From Hyphomicrobiales bacterium (GTDB lineage: Bacteria; Pseudomonadota; Alphaproteobacteria; Parvibaculales; Parvibaculaceae): a stretch of 9,947 nucleotides of DNA. Position numbers and translations under genes: made by a program. Location: assembly GCA_015655095.1 (NCBI GenBank), contig JAATFR010000208.1:1-9947 (forward strand). The letters are read 5' to 3'. The notes under the pieces were generated by a model that ran no database searches, was not told where the DNA came from, and saw only the letters and a program-made list of their open reading frames with translations. Of this stretch, positions 1 through 8,068 are shown one piece after another. Within the stretch, counting starts at the first letter, position 1. Each line of letters begins with the position of its first letter.

Positions 1-1
1 C

Positions 2-1048
2 AAATCGCCTTACAACCAGATCGACAATTACGTGAAGGAGTGCTGGGCCGCGATCGTCGATACCGCCAAATGGGCGCAGAAGGATCTGCCCGCCGTCCTT
101 GCTAAGGTGAAACCAGACCTGATCTGCGTGGACAATGTGATCCTCTTTCCCGCGATCAAGCAGTTCGGCAAGCCCTGGGTGCGCATTATCTCCTGTTCAG
201 AAAACGAGATTGAGGACCCGCAGATCCCGCCACATCTTTCGGGTCTTTCACAGGATGATCATGAGGGGCACGCAAAATTCCGGGCCCGCTTCAATGAAGT
301 GATCAAGCCCATCCATGATGATTTCAACGCCTTCCTCGCGGAGAATGATGAAGCCCCCTACCCCGTCGGCGAGTTCTTCGAGGCGTCCCCCTTCATGAAC
401 CTGCTGCTCTATCCGGAGTCGGTGAAGTTCCAGCGTGCCCATCCGCTCGATCCGAAACAGTTCCAGTATCTGGAAGGCTGCGTGCGCACCGAAAAGCCTT
501 ATGAAGTGCCGGTTTTCGCCGCCAACAACGACAAGCCGCTCATCTATGTCTCCTTCGGCAGCCTCGGTTCCGGTGATGTCGATCTGCTCAAGCGCATCAT
601 CGCCACCCTCGGCACGCTTCCCTATCGGGCACTTGTCAATGTCGGCGACTACAAGGAGCAATATACGGAGCTGCCGCCGAACGTCATCGTCGAGAGCTGG
701 TTTCCCCAGCCCTCCGTCATCCCGCAGGTTGATGCTGTCATCCATCATGGCGGCAACAATTCGTTCACCGAATGCCTCTTCTTCGGCAAGCCCGCCATCA
801 TCATGTCCTATGTCTGGGATGGCCATGACAACGCCACCCGTGTGCAGGAAACCGGCCATGGCTTCAGGATGCCCCGCTATGACTGGACCGATGAGGAGCT
901 TGCCGCAAAGCTTGCCGCCTGCATTTCGGACCCGGCCATGAAGGCGAAGCTTGCCGCGACCAGCGCCCATATGCAGACCCAAAATGGCCCGGCCAAGGCA
1001 GCCCATGTGCTCGACAGCCTGCTTGCAACGGGCCGATATGATGGCTGA
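2..1048 (+). CDS. GT1/UGT-type glycosyltransferase, 5'-truncated by the window edge
   Basis: This is the C-terminal part of a UDP-glycosyltransferase-like enzyme (GT1 family, macrolide-glycosyltransferase/UGT type), which moves a sugar from a nucleotide-sugar donor to a small acceptor, probably in the cytoplasm. The frame is open from base 2, so the GTG at 32 is an internal valine and the true start lies before the window. About 348 residues are visible. The donor-binding half is clear: a strand and loop reading IYVSFGSLGS near visible residues 180-189, then the nucleotide-sugar motif ESWFPQ, HHGGNNSFTE (His-His-Gly-Gly at bases 743-754) and a WDGHDN segment where GT1 enzymes contact the sugar. 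The N-terminal acceptor domain is only partly visible, so the substrate is open. The stop overlaps the next gene, implying translational coupling. The family assignment is firm. The acceptor, possibly a phenolic or lipid alcohol, is unknown. Confidence 0.88.
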   Translation, partial: KSPYNQIDNYVKECWAAIVDTAKWAQKDLPAVLAKVKPDLICVDNVILFPAIKQFGKPWVRIISCSENEIEDPQIPPHLSGLSQDDHEGHAKFRARFNEVIKPIHDDFNAFLAENDEAPYPVGEFFEASPFMNLLLYPESVKFQRAHPLDPKQFQYLEGCVRTEKPYEVPVFAANNDKPLIYVSFGSLGSGDVDLLKRIIATLGTLPYRALVNVGDYKEQYTELPPNVIVESWFPQPSVIPQVDAVIHHGGNNSFTECLFFGKPAIIMSYVWDGHDNATRVQETGHGFRMPRYDWTDEELAAKLAACISDPAMKAKLAATSAHMQTQNGPAKAAHVLDSLLATGRYDG

Positions 1049-1403
1049 CACGCTCAACTCGACCGCGCCGCATCTTTATCAGGCATCCACCCGCAACGAT
1101 CTCGTTGACTGGGGCATGCAAGCCAATGCGCTTGAAGGCGCGTCGCATTCCAGTGGACGGCTTTTGTTCAAGGGGCCGAACAACCAGCCCGAATCCGGCC
1201 TCTGGGTCTGCACGCCCGGTCGCTGGCGGCTCGCCATTCCCCGCGACGAGCTTTGCCATTTCCTGGCGGGCTCGGCGACCTACCGGCGCGACGATGGTGA
1301 AATCATCGAGGTTTCAGCAGGAACGCTCGTCATGTTTCCCGCAGGCTGGAGCGGCGAGTGCACCGTTCACGAAACCATGCGCAACGTCTATCTGCTCGTC
1401 TGA
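1038..1403 (+). CDS. Small cupin-fold protein (DUF861/cupin_3 type), first of a tandem pair
   Basis: A 121-residue single-domain cupin-like protein. Two ATGs lie in frame, at 1038 and 1041, both inside the end of the glycosyltransferase gene. Either gives a short overlap, and no strong Shine-Dalgarno sequence is seen, which fits coupled translation. The conserved core includes GLWVCTPGRW, the strand RDELCHFLAG and the closing FPAGW...CTVHET segment, in the order expected for DUF861/EutQ-like cupins. A classical HxH metal motif is missing. Conserved Glu and His in DELCH and His in CTVHET are the only candidate ligands. Members of this family are often found beside aldehyde dehydrogenases and amine or alcohol oxidases, but their reactions are mostly not established. 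The next gene is a paralogue with about 55% identity over 102 ungapped positions (hand count). Function is not assigned. Confidence 0.85.
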   Translation: MMADTLNSTAPHLYQASTRNDLVDWGMQANALEGASHSSGRLLFKGPNNQPESGLWVCTPGRWRLAIPRDELCHFLAGSATYRRDDGEIIEVSAGTLVMFPAGWSGECTVHETMRNVYLLV

Positions 1404-1438
1404 GCGCCCGCACCCACATCCCATAAATGGAACACTCT

Positions 1439-1783
1439 ATGACAACTCCCGTGCTGAAAAATCCGTTGGCCCAGAGCGGTCTTGTCGACTGGGGCGTTAT
1501 CCCGACCATGATCGAAGGCCAGTCGCACACCTCGGGCAAGCTGCTCTACAAGGGGCCGAACGGTGAATCCGAAAGTGGCATCTGGGTGTGCACGCCGGGC
1601 AAATGGGTCTGCCATGTCACCCGCGACGAGTTCTGCCATTTCCTTGCCGGACGCTGCACCTATGTGCATGACAATGGCGAGGTGATCGAGATCGAGCCCG
1701 ACACCATTGCCTTCTTCCCGCAGGACTGGAAGGGCGTGTGCACCGTGCATGAGACCGTCTCCAAGGTCTATATGATCCGCTGA
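1439..1783 (+). CDS. Small cupin-fold protein (DUF861/cupin_3 type), second of a tandem pair
   Basis: Paralogue of the preceding cupin, 114 residues from the ATG at 1439. An in-frame ATG at 1427 would add four residues. I prefer 1439 because GGAA (1429-1432) sits six bases before it, while 1427 has no visible ribosome site. The core matches the first copy position by position: SGIWVCTPGKW, RDEFCHFLAG, DNGEVIEIEPDT and CTVHETVSKVY. As in the first copy, the HxH metal motif is absent, and Glu/His of DEFCH and His of CTVHET are the possible ligands. Differences concentrate at the N-terminus and around the residues after GKW and after FLAG, so the copies may bind different ligands or form a heterodimer (inference). 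It lies 35 bp after copy one and 22 bp before the aldehyde dehydrogenase gene. Confidence 0.85.
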   Translation: MTTPVLKNPLAQSGLVDWGVIPTMIEGQSHTSGKLLYKGPNGESESGIWVCTPGKWVCHVTRDEFCHFLAGRCTYVHDNGEVIEIEPDTIAFFPQDWKGVCTVHETVSKVYMIR

Positions 1784-1805
1784 CTGAAATATTTAAGGAC
1801 ATCCC

Positions 1806-3311
1806 ATGTTCGATCCCGCCCTCGCCGTCTATTTTCTCAATCCGTTCTGGCATAAGTCCAGTGGAGAGGCGCGGGCCATCGTCGACCCGGGGCGGCTCAC
1901 AAAGGTGGGCGTAGCCGCGGACGCCACGTCCGCCGAAATCAATCTGGTGCTTGATCATGTCAACGCCGCGCAGAAGGGCTGGCAGCGCACAGACGCCAGG
2001 TCGCGGGCGAAGATTCTGCACCAGCTCGCCAACGCTATTGAACAGGCGGACCTGACTTACTGTGCCGAACTGATGGTCCGCGAAATGGGCAAGCCCTATC
2101 CCGAGGCCATCGGGGAACTCGCCAATTGCGCGCCGGTCTTCCGCTATTACGCGGAAATGGCCCGCGATGACGCAGGCAAGGTGGCGGGCGCCACGCAGGC
2201 GGGCTCCTTCCAGTATGCGCGCTATGAGCCGGTTGGCGTTTCGGTCCATATCATGCCGTTCAACTTTCCGATCCTTCTGATGTGCTGGACGGTGGCGGCG
2301 TCGCTTGCCTGCGGCAATGGCTGCATCATCAAGCCGGCGCTCGCGACCACGCTTTCCACGCTTGAATTCATGAAGGTTTTCGCGCCCCTGCCCGCCAATC
2401 TGGTCGCCTGCCTGCCGGGCGATGTGTCTGTGGCGCAAGCGCTGATCGAGTCCGCTCAAACCCATGCGATCGCTTTCACCGGTTCGGTCGCGGCCGGTCG
2501 CGCCATCGGTGCGGCGGCAGGGCGGCTGATGAAGCCCTGCGTGATCGAGGCGGGCGGCAGCGACCCGATGATCATCGCGGCAAGCGCCCCGCTCAATGTG
2601 GCGGCGGCGGGCGCGACCATGGCCGCCTTCCATCTTTCCGGGCAGGTCTGCACCTCGGCGGAGCGCTTCTATGTGGTTGATGACATTCATGACGCCTTCA
2701 TTGAGGCCTTCGCCCGCGAGACGCGGCGTCTGCGCATTGGCCACGGCCTCGACAAGTCCGAGATCGGCCCGCTGGTCAGCGAGGCGGCGCGCGCAAAGGT
2801 GATACGGCTGGTTGAGGATGCCCGCGAAAAAGGCGCTGTCGCCGTCACCGGCGGACGCATCCCGTCCGAACATGCCACCGGCTGGTATTATGAGCCCACC
2901 ATCCTGACCGGCGTCAGCCATGACATGGCGATCATGCGCGAGGAATGTTTCGGCCCCGTCGCCAGCATCTGCCGCGTGAAGGATTTCGACGAAGCCATCG
3001 CCTTGGCGAACGACAGCCCCTTCGGGCTGGGCGCATCGGTGTTCACCACCAGCCTCGATGAGGCGATGGAGGCCGCTGAACGGCTTCAATCCAGCATGGT
3101 CTGGATCAACAACCCGATGATCGATAATGACGCGCTGCCGTTCGGCGGCTGGAAGGCGTCCGGGCTGGGGCGCGAACTGGGCCGCCAGGGCATGGAGGCC
3201 TTCCGCCGGGCAAAGATGGTGATCATGGATCACAAGCCCGCCGTGCAGGACTGGTGGTATCCCTATCCCGACGACTGGTTTCACGAGATCGGCGGGCGCA
3301 AACATTTCTAG
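1806..3311 (+). CDS. NAD(P)-dependent aldehyde dehydrogenase
   Basis: A full-length 501-residue aldehyde dehydrogenase, which oxidises an aldehyde to the acid with NAD(P)+ in the cytoplasm. All key residues are present: Asn153 in PFNFP (oxyanion), Lys176 in CIIKP (cofactor), Glu248 in IEAGGSDP (general base), nucleophile Cys282 in GQVCTSAERF, and Glu380/Phe382 in EECFGPV (nicotinamide ribose). The GGSDP form of the Glu motif is shared with succinate-semialdehyde dehydrogenases of the Sad/YneI kind, so a small acidic semialdehyde is one possibility, but this is weak. The last 27 residues form a Trp/Tyr-rich tail (QDWWYPYPDDWFHE) beyond the usual core. The start is supported by AAGGAC at 1794-1799, six bases before the ATG. 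It follows the cupin pair closely, so these genes probably serve one pathway. The substrate cannot be fixed from sequence. Confidence 0.95.
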   Translation: MFDPALAVYFLNPFWHKSSGEARAIVDPGRLTKVGVAADATSAEINLVLDHVNAAQKGWQRTDARSRAKILHQLANAIEQADLTYCAELMVREMGKPYPEAIGELANCAPVFRYYAEMARDDAGKVAGATQAGSFQYARYEPVGVSVHIMPFNFPILLMCWTVAASLACGNGCIIKPALATTLSTLEFMKVFAPLPANLVACLPGDVSVAQALIESAQTHAIAFTGSVAAGRAIGAAAGRLMKPCVIEAGGSDPMIIAASAPLNVAAAGATMAAFHLSGQVCTSAERFYVVDDIHDAFIEAFARETRRLRIGHGLDKSEIGPLVSEAARAKVIRLVEDAREKGAVAVTGGRIPSEHATGWYYEPTILTGVSHDMAIMREECFGPVASICRVKDFDEAIALANDSPFGLGASVFTTSLDEAMEAAERLQSSMVWINNPMIDNDALPFGGWKASGLGRELGRQGMEAFRRAKMVIMDHKPAVQDWWYPYPDDWFHEIGGRKHF

Positions 3312-3379
3312 AGACGAACGCGCTCCAGTAACTCCAATATACCGCGCATAAACGTCCATCAAAAAACAAAGAAACGCTC

Positions 3380-4249
3380 ATGTATGCTCCCCCCGTTGAA
3401 AAGAACTTCCATGCCAGCGGCGCGCGGATCGCTTATTTCGAATGGGGGAATGCCGCAGATCCGGCGATATTGCTCATTCACGCCACGGGCTTTCACGCCC
3501 GCGTCTGGGACCAGACCGTGGCCACGCTCCCTGCGGGCTACCACATAATCGCCGTCGATCTGCGCGGCCATGGCCGCAGTGAAAAAACCGGACCGCTGAC
3601 GGACTGGCGCCTCCCCGCCGACGATGTGTCGGAGCTGGTGGCCCATCTGGGCCTGCGCGACGCCATCGGCGTCGGCCATTCCATGGGCGGACATTGCCTC
3701 GTGCAGGTGGCGGCTCGTCATCCTGAATGCTTCAGCCGTCTCGTGCTGATCGATCCGGTCATAATCGCGCCCGAGCTTTATGACACCTTCACGCCGCCCG
3801 CCAGCCTGGATCATCCGGTCGCCCGCCGCCGCAACCAGTGGGCTTCATGGCAGGAGATGGAAAACCGCTTCGAGGCGCGGATGCCCTATGCGCTCTGGAA
3901 AAAGGAAGTGCTCGCTGATTACTGCCGCTATGGCCTCGAACCTGACGCGTCCGGCGAGGGTTTCGTACTCGCCTGCCCGCCCGCCATTGAGGCGTCCGTC
4001 TATCTGGGCCATGCCAGCCGGAATATTTATCCCCTGGCCGCGACGATCAGGGTGCCGGTGGTCGTTCTTCGGGCGAAGGAGCCCGCGCCCGACCGCGATC
4101 TCATGGATTTCTCCAATTCCCCCACCTGGAAGGACGCGGCGTCGGCCTTTCCCCATGGCCGGGATGTGCCGCTGCCCCAGTTTACCCACTTCATCCCGAT
4201 GCAGGACCCGGAGCTGACCGCCCGCTACATCACCGGCGACCTGCCCTGA
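3380..4249 (+). CDS. Alpha/beta-fold hydrolase
   Basis: A 289-residue soluble hydrolase of the alpha/beta fold, probably acting on an ester or lactone bond. The oxyanion-hole segment reads HATGFHARVW (residues 34-43), the strand plus turn is VDLRGHGRS (59-67), and the nucleophile elbow is GHSMGG with Ser101. The catalytic His is most likely His270 in FTHF. The acid is less clear: Glu234 or Asp238 in the loop RAKEPAPDRD are candidates. There is no signal peptide, so a cytoplasmic site is likely. The ATG at 3380 has only a weak purine stretch before it (AAAGAAAC), and no other start is better. It follows the aldehyde dehydrogenase after 68 bp on the same strand, so it is probably the last gene of that operon. 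A haloalkane dehalogenase or epoxide hydrolase is less likely, because Ser rather than Asp is at the elbow. Confidence 0.9.
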   Translation: MYAPPVEKNFHASGARIAYFEWGNAADPAILLIHATGFHARVWDQTVATLPAGYHIIAVDLRGHGRSEKTGPLTDWRLPADDVSELVAHLGLRDAIGVGHSMGGHCLVQVAARHPECFSRLVLIDPVIIAPELYDTFTPPASLDHPVARRRNQWASWQEMENRFEARMPYALWKKEVLADYCRYGLEPDASGEGFVLACPPAIEASVYLGHASRNIYPLAATIRVPVVVLRAKEPAPDRDLMDFSNSPTWKDAASAFPHGRDVPLPQFTHFIPMQDPELTARYITGDLP

Positions 4250-4298
4250 TCGTCCTTTCTCGGATGCACCAGCCGGAAATCGGTCCGAAACGGAGAGG

Positions 4299-4312
4299 TA
4301 AAACCGGTTTAC
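4299..4312. promoter_or_regulatory. Operator-like palindrome O1 (AAACCGGTTT)
   Basis: A perfect 10-bp palindrome AAACCGGTTT at 4301-4310 with A/T-rich flanks, 69 bp before the MATE start codon. A palindrome with a central CpG and A/T arms is the usual form of LacI/GalR-family operators (known for the family). That such a regulator binds here is inference, and no regulator gene is in the window. Confidence 0.45.
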
Positions 4313-4332
4313 CAACTTGCCCCCACCCGTGC

Positions 4333-4344
4333 TAAACCGGTTCA
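4333..4344. promoter_or_regulatory. Operator-like palindrome O2 (TAAACCGGTTCA)
   Basis: A second AACCGGTT core (4335-4342) within TAAACCGGTTCA, a 12-bp palindrome with a single mismatched pair. Its centre lies 33 bp from the centre of O1, close to three helical turns, so two dimers could sit on the same face of the DNA (inference). Confidence 0.42.
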
Positions 4345-4378
4345 CCCTGATTTTGACCTTTGATGAAGCCGATCCGCG

Positions 4379-5755
4379 ATGACGAATGCTAGGACGCCGG
4401 GACTGATGGAAACCGGCCGCCCGCTATGGAAGGCATTCGTGCTCTTTCTTGGCCCGATGATGCTCAGCAATCTGTTGCAGGCGCTTTCGGGCACCATCAA
4501 CAACATCTATCTGGGGCAGATGATCGGCGTGAGCGCGCTTGCCGCCGTTTCAGCTTTCTTTCCTCTGCTGTTCTTCTTCATTTCCTTCACCATCGGGCTT
4601 GGCTCAGGCGCTTCGGTCCTGATTGGTCAGGCCTATGGCGCGGAGGAGCATGAAAAAGTGAAGCAGGTCGCGGGCACGACCCTGACCGTCGCCATCGTCG
4701 GCGGCGCGCTGATCGCGATTTTCGGCGGGATATTCACGCGCCAGTTGCTCGTCGCCATCGGCACGCCTGCCGACATTCTGGCCGATGCCACCGCCTATAC
4801 GCGCATCATGCTGATCGCGATGCCCGGCCTTTTCACCTTCCTGCTCGCGACCGCCATGATGCGCGGCGTCGGCGACACCACCACGCCGCTGTTGGCGCTC
4901 TGCCTCTCCACCGTCGTCGGCCTCATCGTCACGCCCGCGCTGATCCGCGGCTGGGCCGGATTGCCGCAGATGGGGCTTCTCAGCGGCGCGCTGGCCGCCA
5001 TCGTCTCCTTCATCTCCGCGCTGCTCTTCCTCGCATTTCACATGCGCCACTATATTCACCCGCTGGCCCCTGACCGGGAGCTTCTGCGGCATATGCGGGT
5101 GGACTGGGCCATCCTTAAATCGGTCCTGCAAATCGGCGTGCCGACGGGCATCCAGATGATCCTGATCTCGCTGGCGGAAGTGGTCGTACTGTCGCTGGTC
5201 AACAGCTATGGATCACACGCCACCGCAGCCTATGGCGCGGTCAACCAGATCGTGAACTATGTCCAGTTTCCCGCGATCTCAATCGCCATCACCGCCTCTA
5301 TTTTCAGCGCGCAGGCCATCGGCGCGGGGCGCAGCGACGAGCTGGGCGCCATCGCCCGCACCGGCCTGCTGGCCAATCTGGCGATCACAGGCGGCCTCAT
5401 TGTGCTGGCCTATCTGTTCTCGCGGACCATCATCAGCTTTTTCATCACAGATGGTCCCGTCCTCGAACTAGCCCAGACGCTGCTCCACGTCACGCTGTGG
5501 AGCTACATCCTGTTCGGTTTCGCAGGCGTGCTCGCAGGTATCATGCGCAGCAGCGGCACAGTGCTTCTCCCCACCATCATTTCGGTCTCCTCCATTCTGG
5601 GCGTGGAGGTGCCGGTCGCCTACTATTTGAGCGCGCATATGGGCATCGAGGGCGTATGGCTCGCCTATCCCGTCGCCTTTTCCGTCATGCTGGGCCTCCA
5701 GACCGTCTATTATCGGTTCGTCTGGAAAAACCGGTCCATCAAAAGACTCATCTGA
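4379..5755 (+). CDS. MATE-family multidrug/metabolite efflux transporter
   Basis: A 458-residue inner-membrane protein with about twelve hydrophobic segments in two related halves, as in the multidrug and toxic compound extrusion family, which exports organic cations or metabolites in exchange for Na+ or H+. The family marks are visible: FLGPMMLSN in the first helix (23-31), the Gln/Gly motif IGQAYGA (82-88) followed by KVKQVAGTT, MRGVGDTTTP at 161-170, and their second-half equivalents FSAQAIGAG (about 309-317) and IMRSSGTVLLP (about 388-398). Length is normal. The ATG at 4379 is used. An in-frame ATG at 4406 (residue 10) cannot be excluded, since neither has a good ribosome site. Two AACCGGTT palindromes lie upstream, and ilvA follows almost without a gap. 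The exported compound is unknown. Linkage to ilvA hints at an amino or keto acid, but only weakly. Confidence 0.93.
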   Translation: MTNARTPGLMETGRPLWKAFVLFLGPMMLSNLLQALSGTINNIYLGQMIGVSALAAVSAFFPLLFFFISFTIGLGSGASVLIGQAYGAEEHEKVKQVAGTTLTVAIVGGALIAIFGGIFTRQLLVAIGTPADILADATAYTRIMLIAMPGLFTFLLATAMMRGVGDTTTPLLALCLSTVVGLIVTPALIRGWAGLPQMGLLSGALAAIVSFISALLFLAFHMRHYIHPLAPDRELLRHMRVDWAILKSVLQIGVPTGIQMILISLAEVVVLSLVNSYGSHATAAYGAVNQIVNYVQFPAISIAITASIFSAQAIGAGRSDELGAIARTGLLANLAITGGLIVLAYLFSRTIISFFITDGPVLELAQTLLHVTLWSYILFGFAGVLAGIMRSSGTVLLPTIISVSSILGVEVPVAYYLSAHMGIEGVWLAYPVAFSVMLGLQTVYYRFVWKNRSIKRLI

Positions 5756-5759
5756 GAGG
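5754..5759 (+). promoter_or_regulatory. Ribosome binding site GAGAGG that fixes the TTG start of ilvA
   Basis: GAGAGG ends seven bases before TTG 5767 and shares two bases with the MATE stop codon (TGA 5753-5755). No ATG or GTG nearby has a comparable site, so this decides the ilvA start. Confidence 0.7.
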
Positions 5760-5766
5760 CCACCCA

Positions 5767-7314
<1,548 letters not shown>

Positions 7315-7483
7315 GGGCTCACAACAGGGGCACAATGCGTCCGGGACTCCTTGCCTTTTTGACAGGCATGATTGTTCTGTAAGCAACCGGTTTGCCGTTG
7401 CCCTGCCCGGCAAGGTCCCCCCTCGCCTTTTCGGAAATCTCCGGTTAGCGTTCCGCCAATCAGGATAACCAAGGGAAAACACC
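7315..7483. promoter_or_regulatory. Gap between ilvA and lemA: likely lemA promoter region
   Basis: This 169-bp gap contains a perfect TTGACA hexamer at 7359-7364, a possible -35 box. No good -10 box follows at 16-18 bp, since the bases there read like AGCAAC. An AACCGGTT palindrome lies at 7385-7392. The hairpin TTGCCG (7392-7397) with CGGCAA (7408-7413) competes with an inner pairing TTGCC (7398-7402) with GGCAA (7409-7413). No T-run follows directly, so it is not a standard terminator for ilvA. AAGGGA at 7471-7476 is the lemA ribosome site. Confidence 0.45.
7385..7392. promoter_or_regulatory. Operator-like AACCGGTT, third copy
   Basis: A perfect 8-bp palindrome with the same core as the two sites before the MATE gene, set in GCAACCGGTTTGC. 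It sits where the -10/+1 region would be if TTGACA at 7359-7364 is a -35 box, a position suited to repression (inference). Its flanks match the other two copies less well. Confidence 0.3.
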
Positions 7484-8068
7484 ATGCGCATTGTGCTTCT
7501 GGGACTTGTCGGCCTCATTGTGCTGGCGGCTATCTGGGTCTTTTCCAACATCAATACCATCCCGACACAGGATGAAGCCGCCAATGCCGCCTGGTCGCAG
7601 GTGCTGAACCAGTATCAACGCCGCGCCGATCTGGTGCCCAATCTCGTCGCGACGGTGAAGGGCTATGCCGCGCATGAGGAAAAAGTGCTGACAGAAGTGA
7701 CCAATGCCCGCGCCAGAGTCGGCCAGATCGCCACGCCAGACCCCAAGGACCCCAACGCCGTGGCCCAGTTCGAGGCCGCCCAGCGCGAACTTGGCGGCTC
7801 TCTCTCCCGGCTGCTGGTCGTCGCCGAGCAATATCCAGACCTCAAGGCGAACCAGAACTTCCTCACGCTCCAGTCCCAGCTTGAGGGCACGGAAAACCGC
7901 ATCTCGGTCGCCCGGCGCGACTATATCGGGGCGGTGCAGACCTATAACACCACGCTGCGCACCTTCCCGGGCCGTCTTGTCGCGATGATCTTCTATCCCG
8001 ACTCCAAACCACGCGCCAATTTCACGGCCGACGCCGGTGCTGAAAAAGCGCCAAAGGTCGAGTTCTGA
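7484..8068 (+). CDS. lemA: LemA family membrane-anchored protein
   Basis: A 194-residue LemA-family protein. An N-terminal hydrophobic helix (residues 2-20) anchors it in the inner membrane, followed by an alpha-helical domain that should face the periplasm. The family signature NQYQRRADLVPNLV is at residues 42-55, followed by VKGYAAHEEKVL. The domain also carries YPDLKANQNF and the ENRISVARRDYIGAVQTYN stretch typical of the family's later helices. Length is normal. The biochemical role of LemA is not settled in general. It is very often encoded with TPM-domain proteins, as here, and is thought to act in envelope processes. AAGGGA at 7471-7476, seven bases before the ATG, fixes the start. The stop overlaps the next start by one base (TGATG). 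Separate regulation from ilvA is likely, given the 169-bp gap. Confidence 0.95.
   Translation: MRIVLLGLVGLIVLAAIWVFSNINTIPTQDEAANAAWSQVLNQYQRRADLVPNLVATVKGYAAHEEKVLTEVTNARARVGQIATPDPKDPNAVAQFEAAQRELGGSLSRLLVVAEQYPDLKANQNFLTLQSQLEGTENRISVARRDYIGAVQTYNTTLRTFPGRLVAMIFYPDSKPRANFTADAGAEKAPKVEF

Larger units (their letters stand above)
4250..4378. promoter_or_regulatory. Gap between hydrolase and MATE gene: likely control region
   Basis: This 129-bp gap holds two AACCGGTT-centred palindromes (listed separately) and is the likely promoter region of the MATE-ilvA unit. No convincing -35/-10 pair could be picked by eye. TTTACC at 4308-4313 and CTAAAC near 4332 have roughly the right spacing and would fall on the two palindromes, but the match is poor. 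No clear terminator hairpin for the upstream operon is visible. Confidence 0.45.

Noticed and set aside
248..1057. 269-codon - strand frame opposite the glycosyltransferase
   Set aside because: It is antisense to a clear GT1 domain, with no plausible domain and no ribosome site.
1617..3362. 581-codon open frame on the - strand opposite the aldehyde dehydrogenase
   Set aside because: It is a shadow of the + strand gene caused by GC-rich codons. The product is Arg/His/Gly-rich with no recognisable domain, while the + strand shows a complete catalytic set.
4363..4392. Nine-codon open frame (MKPIRDDEC) overlapping the MATE start, a possible leader peptide
   Set aside because: There is no ribosome site before it, no attenuator-like hairpins near it, and no run of a single regulatory amino acid. 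Chance is the simplest explanation.
5497..5766. Upstream extension of the ilvA frame
   Set aside because: It lies inside the MATE gene in another frame and gives an Arg/His-rich peptide unlike any IlvA N-terminus.
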